Assembly: GCA_949292185.1 (NCBI GenBank)
Contig: CASEYP010000033.1
Span: 1 to 41,043 of the forward strand
Length of the DNA: 41,043 bases
Direction: 5' to 3'
Source: an uncultured bacterium
GTDB lineage: Bacteria; Cyanobacteriota; Vampirovibrionia; Gastranaerophilales; Gastranaerophilaceae
The notes below the pieces were generated by a model. The model had not been told where the DNA came from and ran no database searches. It saw nothing but the letters and a program-made list of their open reading frames with translations. Of this stretch, positions 1 through 8,125 are shown one piece after another. Both the position numbers and the translations under genes were made by a program. Every line of letters begins with the position of its first letter. Within the stretch, counting starts at the first letter, position 1.

Positions 1-450
1 CAAAATTCTCAAACTTCAATACCACAACCATCATCTAAATCTCCTCAACAAACTCAAAAGTGGATATTACCTGTAGAAAAAGGTCACAAAATTACAAGCA
101 ATTATGGTTACCGAATACATCCAGTTTATAATACTAAAAAATTTCATGATGGTATTGATATTAATGCTTGTCAAAATACTCCGGTATACGCTGTTGCAGA
201 TGGAAAGGTTTCAATTTCTGGTTGGATAGATGGTTATGGTAATTATATTCAAATAGAACATTCTAATGGTTTATCAAGTTTTTATGCTCACTTAAATCAA
301 ATAAATGTAGTAAAAGGTCAAACTGTTAAACAAGGACAAATTATTGGAGAAAGTGGCAATACTGGCATAGGAACAGGTGCACATCTCCATTTTGGGACTA
401 AAAAGAACGGTGTTAGTGTTAACCCTACAGTATATTTACCAAGCTTTTAG
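1..450 (+). CDS. M23 (LytM-type) peptidoglycan endopeptidase, 3' part
   Basis: The gene enters from the left edge and only its last 149 codons are visible, in frame from base 1 to the TAG at 448-450. A Gln/Ser/Pro-rich linker is followed by a complete M23 domain. The zinc ligands are visible: H and D in FHDGIDI, and the HLHFG motif near the C-terminus, with GESGNTGIGTGAHLHF typical of the family. M23 enzymes cut peptide cross-bridges in peptidoglycan outside the cytoplasm; the catalytic domain looks intact. Its last 15 bases overlap the convergent gene at 436-984. It could be a housekeeping wall hydrolase or an antibacterial effector; the duplicated downstream arrangement makes the second possible, but that is inference. 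Confidence 0.9.
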   Translation, partial: QNSQTSIPQPSSKSPQQTQKWILPVEKGHKITSNYGYRIHPVYNTKKFHDGIDINACQNTPVYAVADGKVSISGWIDGYGNYIQIEHSNGLSSFYAHLNQINVVKGQTVKQGQIIGESGNTGIGTGAHLHFGTKKNGVSVNPTVYLPSF

Positions 451-984
451 TATTTTTTTCACCAATTGTATATCAATCCATTTATAAAATAAATTTTTAA
501 TATCTTTAATATTTTTTATATTTGCAGGTTTATTTCTATATATTTTCACTATATTATAACTAGCGGAATATGCTTTATCTGCACTGTAATTAACCAAGAT
601 ATTACCACTTGCATAACCTGTACATTTTACAGAAATTTTATTTGCATGCAGTTTTACGTTGAATAAAAGATATGAAATATACCCATCATTATGTGGGGAT
701 TGGTATTTTTCTTGCATATCCCAATTCATTAAATCTACAATCATATCAATCTTGTATGTTTTAGTTAATTTATTATATCGAAAACTATTAAAATCATAAC
801 AATTATTATTTATACAAACATATTTCTTATCTAATATATTTAATTCATAAATATTATCATAATTACTGGTTAACTTAGATAATTTTTTACTATATAATAA
901 AGAATTTTCAGTCTCAAATTCATTATCCGCAAAAACAGGCATACAAATTATAATTAAAAATATGATTAAAAATATTTTTTTCAT
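436..984 (-). CDS. small secreted protein, unknown function
   Basis: This 182-residue protein starts with a clear Sec signal peptide (MKKIFLIIFLIIICMPVFA, cleavage after A). The mature part is rich in Asn, Lys and Tyr and contains Cys pairs such as CINNNC near residues 57-62. I recognise no family. It lies convergent to the M23 peptidase and overlaps its last 15 bases. Its start is preceded by a weak AAAGAAAG ribosome site inside a 61-bp sequence that recurs upstream of the gene ending at 1136. An exported protein beside a wall hydrolase could be an immunity protein or inhibitor; nothing in the sequence proves this. Confidence 0.7.
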   Translation of the reverse strand: MKKIFLIIFLIIICMPVFADNEFETENSLLYSKKLSKLTSNYDNIYELNILDKKYVCINNNCYDFNSFRYNKLTKTYKIDMIVDLMNWDMQEKYQSPHNDGYISYLLFNVKLHANKISVKCTGYASGNILVNYSADKAYSASYNIVKIYRNKPANIKNIKDIKNLFYKWIDIQLVKKILKAW

Positions 985-1042
985 AATTTTTCTTTCTTTG
1001 GTTGATAAAATTAATATAAAAATAGCATAAATATAGAAATAT
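982..1042. repeat. 61-bp duplicated upstream region, copy 1
   Basis: This stretch covers the start codon and leader of the gene at 436-984. It matches 1784-1844 at 59 of 61 positions by hand alignment. Reading on the minus strand it holds an AT-rich promoter-like part (TATATT) and the weak AAAGAAAG ribosome site, so both downstream genes probably share the same expression signals. Confidence 0.9.
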
Positions 1043-1048
1043 AATTAT

Positions 1049-1159
1049 ATTATTGCAAAATCCGAAAATACTGAACATTCGCAAGGGGCACATCTGCATT
1101 TTGGTGTTCATAAAAATGGCCAACGGACAAATCCATTAGATTTTTTCACTAATTTTTAA
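1049..1159 (+). pseudogene. orphan C-terminal fragment of a second M23 peptidase
   Basis: In frame to the TAA at 1157-1159 this reads IIAKSENTEHSQGAHLHFG, then VHKNGQRTNPLDFFTNF. It is the canonical tail of an M23 domain including the HLHF zinc motif, but everything upstream is missing. Two usual glycines (SGNTG) are Glu here (SENTE), consistent with decay. The fragment starts directly after repeat copy 1 and its last 24 bases overlap the next convergent secreted-protein gene. So the order M23 tail, convergent secreted gene, 61-bp leader occurs twice. Confidence 0.85.
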
Positions 1160-1786
1160 TTGATAAAAATATATTTTAGTAAAAGTATTTTCTTTCAATT
1201 GAAGTAATTCTTTTAATTCTTTTGCATATTTTATCCCATATTTTTCTATGTAATATTTGTATAGGAAAATATCACTTTCTGAACCCGGTTCTATACCCAA
1301 ATCATACTTATCAATTACTGGTTGTATTTCTTCAATAATTACATTTGGATATAGACTTATTGTACCATTCATTTCCTCTAAATTTTTTAAATAAATTTTA
1401 TTTTGCTCTTTATTATTTTTGTTTTTTAAATATTGTTGATAAATGTTATCAGATTCTTTATTAAAATCTAAAAGCATTTGCTTTAATGTTTTATGATTAT
1501 AAGTAATTTTATTATTTAAAGTATGTTTCAATGCATTTGCCATATCAATTTGATAATTTGTAATAAGATTTTCTGGAATATTTTTAATATATCTATCTTG
1601 TAAATATTTAGGTACAGGTTCATAAGTATCTATATCTCTAACTTTGTTCAAAATTAAAGAATTTAAATTTTTGTCATTTATAACTTGTGTATTATCAATT
1701 TTATTTGAAAGTTCTTTTGCATAGGCACTATAATTTCCAGATAAAGTTATTATGCTTAATATAAATATTAAAATTATTTTTTTCAT
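1136..1786 (-). CDS. small secreted protein, unknown function
   Basis: This 216-residue protein has a signal peptide (MKKIILIFILSIITLSG...AYA) and a mostly helical, charged mature part rich in Lys, Asn and Glu. No family is recognised. It is convergent to the orphan M23 fragment, which it overlaps by 24 bases, exactly as its neighbour at 436-984 relates to the intact M23 gene. The two secreted proteins do not look alike beyond the signal peptide, although their leaders are almost identical. That is the pattern expected if specificity modules were swapped behind a conserved promoter. Confidence 0.7.
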   Translation of the reverse strand: MKKIILIFILSIITLSGNYSAYAKELSNKIDNTQVINDKNLNSLILNKVRDIDTYEPVPKYLQDRYIKNIPENLITNYQIDMANALKHTLNNKITYNHKTLKQMLLDFNKESDNIYQQYLKNKNNKEQNKIYLKNLEEMNGTISLYPNVIIEEIQPVIDKYDLGIEPGSESDIFLYKYYIEKYGIKYAKELKELLQLKENTFTKIYFYQLKISEKI

Positions 1787-1844
1787 AATTGTTCTTTCTT
1801 TGGTTGATAAAGTTAATATAAAAATAGCATAAATATAGAAATAT
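1784..1844. repeat. 61-bp duplicated upstream region, copy 2
   Basis: This is the second copy of the leader described at 982-1042, covering the start codon and upstream region of the gene at 1136-1786. Only two positions differ. Confidence 0.9.
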
Positions 1845-1892
1845 TAAAGCTTAATGGAATTACTAATACCCTGCACTTAGATGTTATTATGT

Positions 1893-1898
1893 TATAAT
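1893..1898 (+). promoter_or_regulatory. -10 box (TATAAT) for the membrane protein gene
   Basis: A perfect TATAAT lies 30 bases before the ATG at 1929. Transcription would start near 1905, after the possible upstream start codon at 1881, so the box helps to fix the start at 1929. No good -35 box is visible. Confidence 0.45.
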
Positions 1899-1928
1899 AC
1901 CAATAAAATTTGGAGTAAAAAAATAACA

Positions 1929-2408
1929 ATGAAAAACATAGCCCGAGTCTTGTTCAACCGAAACATGTTAATGCTTTATATTGTTAACTTTTTATTAGCA
2001 GATCCAGCAATATATGTATTCTTTTTGGTAACAGTAGCTTCATTGTTTGGAAAATACAATTACTTTATTTTAGCTATAATAATAATGATTGGAAGATTAT
2101 TTATTTTACCCAATTTTTATAATTGGTTTGTTAAATTTGCGAAAGACAAATATATACAGGATTTTTTGTTCGCATTAAGACACTCTCTAAAAGTAAAATT
2201 ACTAGTGGCAATATTAAGTCCAATCCCTTTTATTATTGAATGTTTTATATTATTTCATTTTGTTGAATCAGATTTTCAAAAACTATTTGAAGGTATCATA
2301 ACCCTATATATTTTTTCATTAATTGCGGGCTTGTTAGGAAGTTACATTGTATTGTTTATCTGGTGGTACATAGAAGATAAAACTAAAAACAGGAAATTTA
2401 TTAAATAA
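1929..2408 (+). CDS. small integral membrane protein, unknown function
   Basis: From ATG 1929 this is 159 residues. An ATG at 1881 would add 16, but it lies upstream of the likely transcription start and has no ribosome site; 1929 has GGAG about 14 bases upstream. There are about four hydrophobic segments: around LYIVNFLLADPAIYVFFLV, YFILAIIIMIGRLFIL, LLVAILSPIPFIIECFILF and the C-terminal IFSLIAGLLGSYIVLFIWWY. A short basic tail (KTKNRKFIK) is probably cytoplasmic. I recognise no family, and the neighbours give no functional hint. Confidence 0.6.
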   Translation: MKNIARVLFNRNMLMLYIVNFLLADPAIYVFFLVTVASLFGKYNYFILAIIIMIGRLFILPNFYNWFVKFAKDKYIQDFLFALRHSLKVKLLVAILSPIPFIIECFILFHFVESDFQKLFEGIITLYIFSLIAGLLGSYIVLFIWWYIEDKTKNRKFIK

Positions 2409-2455
2409 TTGAAAAAAATCCCAATTATGCACAAAAGATATTAAAAAAAATAAAA

Positions 2456-2743
2456 TTATTTATTTTTTTTATAAAAATAATACAACAATAATATTTGTAT
2501 AAAGATAAGTGTTACCCAATCACTAAAATGAAAACAAAATCGTATAAATTTTGTTATAGAATTATACCCTATGTGATCAGTTAAAGTACAATACGCATTA
2601 AAGGCAACATTATTCAATATTATAATAAAAACTGTAAGAAAAATTCCCAAAACAATACTAAGGATTATTTTATAAAAAATTTTCAGGTTTAAAATTTTGT
2701 AGAATGTAAATGCTGTGATAATTATTGCGCAATAATAAAACAT
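2456..2743 (-). CDS. small membrane protein, unknown function
   Basis: This 95-residue protein has three hydrophobic stretches: residues about 1-18, 26-47 and 75-90. It ends with the basic FYKKNK. There is no Shine-Dalgarno sequence. Instead a perfect TATAAT (minus strand, 2751-2756) sits 7 bases before the ATG, with TTGGTG 17 bases further upstream (2774-2779). The mRNA would then begin at or next to the start codon and be leaderless. No family is recognised. Confidence 0.5.
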   Translation of the reverse strand: MFYYCAIIITAFTFYKILNLKIFYKIILSIVLGIFLTVFIIILNNVAFNAYCTLTDHIGYNSITKFIRFCFHFSDWVTLIFIQILLLYYFYKKNK

Positions 2744-2750
2744 ATTTTAT

Positions 2751-2779
2751 ATTATACATATAATTAGACTTAACACCAA
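2751..2779 (-). promoter_or_regulatory. promoter placing the start site at the ATG of the 95-residue gene
   Basis: TTGGTG (2774-2779), a 17-base spacer and TATAAT (2751-2756), read on the minus strand. The -10 box ends 7 bases before ATG 2743, which predicts a leaderless or nearly leaderless transcript. Confidence 0.45.
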
Positions 2780-2873
2780 ACAATTTCATCTATATCGCTA
2801 ATACTTTTAAACAAATGTCAAATTTATTAGTTAACAACAATAAAACAAATAAAGTAAAGGGTTTTCTATAATA

Positions 2874-3851
2874 CTATTTGCTTAAAAATTTATTAATTCT
2901 TACTTCTGCATTTTCTCTCAAGTTCAAAAAGTAGAATTGAAAATCCTGCCCGTGGAAAGAACCATTTCCAAAGAGCTTAGGAAGTTTTATTTCATACTTT
3001 GCAGTATCAACAGTCGAACAAATAATAACTCCGAGTTTTTTGTTAACCTTCGCATCGGCAATACCGGGAGTCGTTATTTGCAAAGTCTTTTCATCTAAGC
3101 TTCCTAAATTTTTATCGGCTTTTACAGTTTTTTGTCCCCTACTCCAATTTATAGGATTTATAACAAGTTGATTTTTTGCCTGCAAAACATTTATTCCAGA
3201 TTTATCAGGAGCTTGAACATCATAAGAAACTATTACCCCTGTATCATCTGCTTTTTTCGCAAATTTAAGATGCGGATTACTTTTTAAATATTCTCTTGTA
3301 ACAGGATAACCTATAACATATGCCGCAACCATATTCTTATAATACTCAGGATGTTTTTTCATATAGTCACTTAAGATAATAAGCATTATTGCAGAACCCT
3401 GAGAGTGACCGACCAAAATAAACGGACGACCTTGATTTAAATTTTTAAAATAATAGTCCAATGCACCATAGATATCCGAAAGTCCTTGAACATTTTTCAA
3501 AATATCTTTCTGAATCTTCTCGTAATTTGAATACTCAAATGCTCTAAAATTATACTGAGTATAAAAAGGTGCATAAATATTTGCAACTGTATCAAATGCC
3601 TCTGCCTGAAGTTTAATAACATTCTTTGCTGTTTCTCGCATCTTTTGATTATCAACTGCACAGAGATTGTTTTTGTCCAAACTTGTACAAACCGTAGGGT
3701 AAATATAAAAAACATCCGCAGAGTATAAATTTTTTGCAGGTTTTGAAAGCCAATTGGAATCAACCGAATAATCAGTATTGCTAATTTCTGTGGCGAAACA
3801 GCCAACAAAGCAACCGGTAAAAAGTAATAAAATAATCAAGATCTTTTTCAT
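2874..3851 (-). CDS. DUF3089 alpha/beta-hydrolase, exported
   Basis: This 325-residue protein opens with a signal peptide (MKKILIILLLFTGCFVGCFA); the Cys residues near its end leave a lipoprotein possible. The features of DUF3089 are visible: ADVFYIYPTV near residue 45, and the nucleophile elbow GHSQGSA near residues 148-154, with Ser as the presumed nucleophile. The conserved VIGYPVTREYL follows. A C-terminal NGSFHGQDFQFYF holds a candidate catalytic His. It is predicted to be an esterase or lipase acting outside the cytoplasm; the substrate is unknown. There is no ribosome site, and TATAAT lies 6 bases before the ATG. The gene stands alone. Confidence 0.85.
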   Translation of the reverse strand: MKKILIILLLFTGCFVGCFATEISNTDYSVDSNWLSKPAKNLYSADVFYIYPTVCTSLDKNNLCAVDNQKMRETAKNVIKLQAEAFDTVANIYAPFYTQYNFRAFEYSNYEKIQKDILKNVQGLSDIYGALDYYFKNLNQGRPFILVGHSQGSAIMLIILSDYMKKHPEYYKNMVAAYVIGYPVTREYLKSNPHLKFAKKADDTGVIVSYDVQAPDKSGINVLQAKNQLVINPINWSRGQKTVKADKNLGSLDEKTLQITTPGIADAKVNKKLGVIICSTVDTAKYEIKLPKLFGNGSFHGQDFQFYFLNLRENAEVRINKFLSK

Positions 3852-3857
3852 ATGTTA

Positions 3858-3863
3858 ATTATA
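3858..3863 (-). promoter_or_regulatory. -10 box 6 bases before the DUF3089 start codon
   Basis: TATAAT on the minus strand, six bases from ATG 3851, with no Shine-Dalgarno between. A leaderless transcript is predicted. No convincing -35 box is visible. Confidence 0.4.
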
Positions 3864-4003
3864 TAATAAAATTCTCCAATTTTATTCGGAGCACTAATAA
3901 AAGTCTGTTTTATGTACATTAGTTTGTAATGTCCTTTTTCTTTTGGAAAACGAAAGTCTAACAAATATCCAATTAGGCTGAAATATACACTACAAAAGCT
4001 TTT

Positions 4004-4040
4004 ACAAAAGGACTCTTTTTATTTGCCAAAAGAGAATTTG
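4004..4040. repeat. island-flanking repeat, left copy
   Basis: AAAAGGACTCTTTTTATTTG followed by CCAAAAGAGAATTTG. This recurs with few changes at 28711-28746. Further downstream both sites share AAATTCTCT elements and GCGCTGTGCG (left 4108-4117, right 28810-28819). The core can fold as CTCTTTT/AAAAGAG. The two copies bracket everything from the macrodomain gene to the HEPN gene. Confidence 0.6.
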
Positions 4041-4307
4041 CAATTCCTTAACCCAAAATTTGCCTAAATTCTCTCTTTCTAAATTCTCTTCATTTCGCTA
4101 AATCGCGCGCTGTGCGCATATTTACACCATATAAAATAGCGCTAAGCCTTGCTATGACTGGTAAAATTGGAGAGGGCGGACACGTGAGCAAGAGGCTCAT
4201 TTTATAGGCCCTATAAACACAAGAATTTCCCTGTTTTTGACAAAATACAGTGATTTTCTATTTGCTTCCAACCTCCAAACCTAGAATTAGCAACGGTTAA
4301 AACCTAA

Positions 4308-4345
4308 ATTCCCTGTTATTAATATACAGGGAATTAACAGGGAAT
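4308..4345. repeat. palindromic CAGGGAA cluster
   Basis: TTCCCTGTT at 4309-4317 faces ACAGGGAA (4326-4333) and AACAGGGAA (4336-4344); a further TTCCCTGTT is at 4227-4235. This gives an 8-bp inverted repeat around TATTAAT plus a direct repeat. It could be a recombinase or regulator site; no function is assigned. Confidence 0.5.
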
Positions 4346-4460
4346 ATTGTTACTTTTTACAAAAAATTTTATTCCCAAATCTTCCGAATTTTTAACATTA
4401 TATTTTATAAAAAAATTTGCAAATCAAGAAAAAATGCTAAAATAAGTTAGGGGTAAAATT

Positions 4461-4961
4461 ATGACAAAAATAGAAATTTTAAAAGGCGACATAACAAAAT
4501 TAAACGTTGATGCAATAGTAAATGCGGCAAATAGAACCTTATTAGGTGGCGGTGGGGTAGATGGCGCTATTCATCGTGCTGCAGGGAAAGAGTTACTGGC
4601 AGAATGCAGAACCCTAAACGGTTGCGAAACAGGACAATCCAAAATTACAAAAGGGTATAACTTACCTGCCAAATATGTAATCCATACAGTAGGCCCTGTA
4701 TGGTACGGTGGAAACAAAAACGAAGCGGAACTTTTGAAATCCTGCTATACGACAGCCCTAAATCTTGCAAAAGAATATAATATCAAAACAATAGCATTTC
4801 CTGCAATATCCTGTGGAGTTTATCATTTCCCGACAGATAAAGCTTGCAAAATTGCCTACGATACAGTGAAGGAATTTATAAACAAAAACGATTGCCTTGA
4901 AAAAGTCATCTTCATCGACATCAATGACAGAATAATCGAAACATACAAAAGTCTTTCCTAA
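4461..4961 (+). CDS. macrodomain protein (O-acetyl-ADP-ribose deacetylase-like)
   Basis: This 166-residue protein is almost entirely a MacroD-type macrodomain. Typical signatures are visible: [20 protein letters not shown] at residues about 11-30 (ligand loop with N and the [10 protein letters not shown] motif), [20 protein letters not shown], and [12 protein letters not shown] near 113-124. Such enzymes bind ADP-ribose and remove it or O-acetyl-ADP-ribose from substrates. The ribosome site TTAGGGG precedes ATG by 8 bases. It sits 39 bp upstream of mcrB on the same strand. It may be an ordinary YmdB-like enzyme or the first gene of the island, for example countering ADP-ribosylation. Confidence 0.92.
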   Translation: MTKIEILKGDITKLNVDAIVNAANRTLLGGGGVDGAIHRAAGKELLAECRTLNGCETGQSKITKGYNLPAKYVIHTVGPVWYGGNKNEAELLKSCYTTALNLAKEYNIKTIAFPAISCGVYHFPTDKACKIAYDTVKEFINKNDCLEKVIFIDINDRIIETYKSLS

Positions 4962-5000
4962 AACCCTTTTTGTGATACGCTAAAGAAAAAGGAGTTAAGT

Positions 5001-6869
5001 ATGTCAATTCCAAAAATGGATGATTTAATATTGCCAATTTTGCGCATTTTATCAGATGAAACAGAACATAGACTTAATGAAATAACAAGTACTTTAGCAA
5101 CTCAATTTCATTTGTCCTTGAATGATCTTGAAGAAAGATTACCAAGTGGGGATAAAAAATTTGCTAATCGTGTTCGATGGGCAAAAGCTCATATTAATGC
5201 CGCCAAACTTATTCAACCTACTAGAAAAGCGTGTTTCGTAATTACAGAAAGAGGAAAACAGGCTTTGAAAGATAATCCGAAACAAATAATTAAATATCTT
5301 GAAAAGTATCCAGAATATCTTAATTTCAAACATAAAAATCAAATATTAGAACCAAATAATCTACCACAAATAAATAATGATATGTTTAAACAACTTAATC
5401 AAATTTTATATGGACCTCCAGGAACTGGGAAAACTTATAATACTATATTAAAAGCAATGAGTATTATTGATAAAAAAGAATATAAAGATGTTTCAGATGC
5501 AAAATATATTGAATTAAAAGCAAGATTTGATGAATTAAGACAAAAAGGTTTGATTGAATTTGTAACATTTCACCAATCTTATTCTTACGAAGAATTTGTT
5601 GAAGGTATTAAACCTGAAATTCCAAAATGGAATGATGAAGGTTCTGAACTTAAATATGTTGGCAAAGATGGCATTTTTAAAAATATATGTGAACACGCCA
5701 AACCTATAAAAGTATCTTCTATAAAACATCAACCTATTGATTTTTCAAATACAAAAGTGTTTAAAATGTCACTTGGAAATACTTTGGAAAAAGAAGATGA
5801 TATATACGAATATTGTATATCTCATAATGTGGTTGCTCTTGGATTTAAAGATGTTGATTTTTCTGACTGTAAAACTAGCCAAGACTTTAAAGATAAAGAT
5901 GATTCTTGGGGTGCTACTGCATTAGAAAGATTTGTCAACTGGATGGATATTGGAGATATTATAATCATTTCTAATGGTAACAGAAACTTTAGAGCCATAG
6001 CTCAAGTAACAGGTAATTATTATTATGATAGAACTACTCCAATTAGATATTCTCATTTTAGAAAAGTTGAATGGCTTTATAAAGGAGAAGATATTTACTA
6101 TTCAAAAATTAATAACAAAGTATTTTCACAACAATCAATTTATGGTTACTTTGACTCAAGTAAGAAAGGAACACCAGATTATAATCCAGATTCAAATACT
6201 CAAGAATTAAATAATATAATTACCGGAAAAGTTGAAAAAGAAATTGCTTTACCACATGTCTTAATCATTGATGAAATTAATCGAGGGAATATTTCTAAAA
6301 TCTTTGGGGAATTGATAACCTTAATTGAAGAAGATAAAAGAGAAACTCTATCTGTAAAATTGCCATATTCACAGGATGATTTTACAGTTCCTAAAAATCT
6401 CTATATAATTGGCACAATGAACACTTCAGATCGTTCTATTGCAAGTATTGATATTGCTCTTCGTCGTCGTTTTAAATTCGTTGAAATGATGCCAAGACCT
6501 GAATTGGTTGCTGATTTTGGTTGTGGTTTTCAATCTGTTTTTGACAAGTTAAATACAAAAATTAAAATTTTGTTAGATAGAGACCATCAAATTGGTCATA
6601 GTTATTTTATAAATACAAAATATGCTAACGCAGACACTAATATTTTGAAAGAAATCTGGTTCAGTGAAATTATTCCTCTATTGAATGAATATTTTTACTG
6701 TGATTGGGAAAAATTAAAATTAGTTATTCCTGGCTTTATAAAAGAAATTACTATTCCAGAAGAATTAAAAAATGACTGTGAAGATTCTATGTATGAATTC
6801 AAAACACCTAACGAAGTTAAAGATTTTGTTGGTGCACTAAAGCAGGATAAATTTAAACAGGAAGATTAA
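5001..6869 (+). CDS. mcrB: McrB-type AAA+ GTPase of a methyl-dependent (type IV) restriction system
   Basis: This 622-residue protein has an N-terminal winged-helix region like Mrr_N (residues about 5-95, with VRWAKAHINAAKLIQ). A McrB AAA+ core follows: Walker A GPPGTGKT at 138-145, VTFHQSYSYEEFVEGI at about 189-204, Walker B with the McrB hallmark HVLIIDEINRGNISKIFGEL near 417, sensor GTMNTSDRS near 469, and arginine-rich ALRRRFKF near 486. Between Walker A and Walker B sits an insert of about 130 residues (235-365) that looks like an EVE/PUA-type base-reading domain (GDIIIISNGNRNFRAIAQVTG, FRKVEWLYKG). It is expected to recognise modified DNA and power McrC cleavage. AAGGAG lies 6 bases upstream. 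mcrC overlaps by one base. Confidence 0.93.
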   Translation: MSIPKMDDLILPILRILSDETEHRLNEITSTLATQFHLSLNDLEERLPSGDKKFANRVRWAKAHINAAKLIQPTRKACFVITERGKQALKDNPKQIIKYLEKYPEYLNFKHKNQILEPNNLPQINNDMFKQLNQILYGPPGTGKTYNTILKAMSIIDKKEYKDVSDAKYIELKARFDELRQKGLIEFVTFHQSYSYEEFVEGIKPEIPKWNDEGSELKYVGKDGIFKNICEHAKPIKVSSIKHQPIDFSNTKVFKMSLGNTLEKEDDIYEYCISHNVVALGFKDVDFSDCKTSQDFKDKDDSWGATALERFVNWMDIGDIIIISNGNRNFRAIAQVTGNYYYDRTTPIRYSHFRKVEWLYKGEDIYYSKINNKVFSQQSIYGYFDSSKKGTPDYNPDSNTQELNNIITGKVEKEIALPHVLIIDEINRGNISKIFGELITLIEEDKRETLSVKLPYSQDDFTVPKNLYIIGTMNTSDRSIASIDIALRRRFKFVEMMPRPELVADFGCGFQSVFDKLNTKIKILLDRDHQIGHSYFINTKYANADTNILKEIWFSEIIPLLNEYFYCDWEKLKLVIPGFIKEITIPEELKNDCEDSMYEFKTPNEVKDFVGALKQDKFKQED

Positions 6870-8125
6870 TGCGAGAATCTATTGCTATTAAAGAATATTC
6901 TGAAATTAAAGAAAATGAGCTTGACAGTTGTAATCTAGACAAACTTCAAGCTTATTTGAAATGCCAGAACTTAGATTCAGCTCTAAAAGTTACACGAAAC
7001 GGTATAAAAGCCAATTCTTGGGTCGGAGTTATCAAATATAAAAACTTGCATTTAGAAATTCTGCCCAAACTCATCTCTGCTGATGTAAATAATGACAATA
7101 AAATTTCAGAGGATGAACGAAGTATAATTCTCAAGAATCTTATTTTTATGCTTTCTTATACAAAAAAACTGGATATTAAAACAAATGATAACGCAAAATT
7201 AGCAACCGAAAAAAATCCATTTATTGAAATTTTGATTAGAGAATTTGCAACCTCTTTATTTGAATCTTTAAAACGCTTTACGCCTAAAAGATATGTTAGA
7301 GAAGAAGAAAATTTGAATTACTTAAAAGGTAAGATAAAATTTAGCGAAAACATACGTTATAACTGCACAAACCAAGCAAAATTTTATTGTGAGTATGATG
7401 ATTTTTCTGAAAACAATCTTCTAAATCAACTGTTTTTATTTGTTTCAACTTGTTTATATAATATTTCTAATAGTAGTTACAACAAAAAAACTTTGAAATT
7501 TATTATTAACTATTACTCTGATATTTCCTTTGTCAGATTTGATAAATTCAAAGCCAGAAAAATTAAACTTACAAGAAATCAAGAACTTTTCAAAAAACCA
7601 TTCAGTCTTGCAAAAATGTTTGTAGAACAGACAAGTGTTGATTTATCTAAAAATAAATTTGAAAATATTACACTTGTTTGGGACATGAACAAGTTATTTG
7701 AAGAATTTATTTTTGAATTGATAAAACGAAAAATCCCTGAATGCAAAGCCTCAGCGCAAAAAACTAAACGTCTTTTAGTTAGAAATAAAGAAACTAGAAG
7801 AGACACTAAAGTTGATATTTTGGTACAAAATCCAGAAGTTATTATCGATACTAAGTATAAAAAATTTACAAGTTTTGACGATATTTCAAGTGCGGATATT
7901 TATCAAGTAACAACATATTGTCTATTACATAAATACAACCGAGCAATTTTACTATACCCACAATTTGGAAATGAAGAACCAGATATACAAGAGTACCATT
8001 TGAACAACGATGGAGATAACTATCGCATTGATTTTTGCACAATAAACTTAAAATATAATGACTTGAAAAATGAACAAACTCAAAAAGATATTGTTGATAA
8101 ACTTAAACAAATTCTTGCAATTTAA
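6869..8125 (+). CDS. mcrC: McrC-type nuclease subunit
   Basis: This 418-residue protein starts at the TAATG overlap with mcrB, so the two are translationally coupled. The N-terminal part contains the McrC pattern (VTRNGIKANSWVGVIKYKNLHLEILPKL). The C-terminal PD-(D/E)XK nuclease core is visible near residues 310-330: TKVDILVQNP, then VIIDTKYKKF, in which D and K are catalytic. McrC joins McrB hexamers and cleaves DNA. The gene ends one base before a convergent small gene. The length is normal and no damage is seen. Confidence 0.92.
   Translation: MRESIAIKEYSEIKENELDSCNLDKLQAYLKCQNLDSALKVTRNGIKANSWVGVIKYKNLHLEILPKLISADVNNDNKISEDERSIILKNLIFMLSYTKKLDIKTNDNAKLATEKNPFIEILIREFATSLFESLKRFTPKRYVREEENLNYLKGKIKFSENIRYNCTNQAKFYCEYDDFSENNLLNQLFLFVSTCLYNISNSSYNKKTLKFIINYYSDISFVRFDKFKARKIKLTRNQELFKKPFSLAKMFVEQTSVDLSKNKFENITLVWDMNKLFEEFIFELIKRKIPECKASAQKTKRLLVRNKETRRDTKVDILVQNPEVIIDTKYKKFTSFDDISSADIYQVTTYCLLHKYNRAILLYPQFGNEEPDIQEYHLNNDGDNYRIDFCTINLKYNDLKNEQTQKDIVDKLKQILAI

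Larger units (their letters stand above)
3864..4460. other. non-coding, repeat-rich stretch before the defence island
   Basis: About 600 bp without a convincing gene. It holds an interspersed repeat (4004-4040) shared with the far side of the island, inverted AGAGAATTT/AAATTCTCT pairs, a locally GC-richer patch at about 4120-4220, and a cluster of TTCCCTGTT/AACAGGGAA motifs (4227-4344). It may be a decayed island edge; no protein remnant could be assigned. Confidence 0.5.

Noticed and set aside
923-1123. Minus-strand open frame of 66 codons
   Set aside because: It lies across the duplicated leader and the M23 fragment and contains no plausible protein features; it is a shadow of these.
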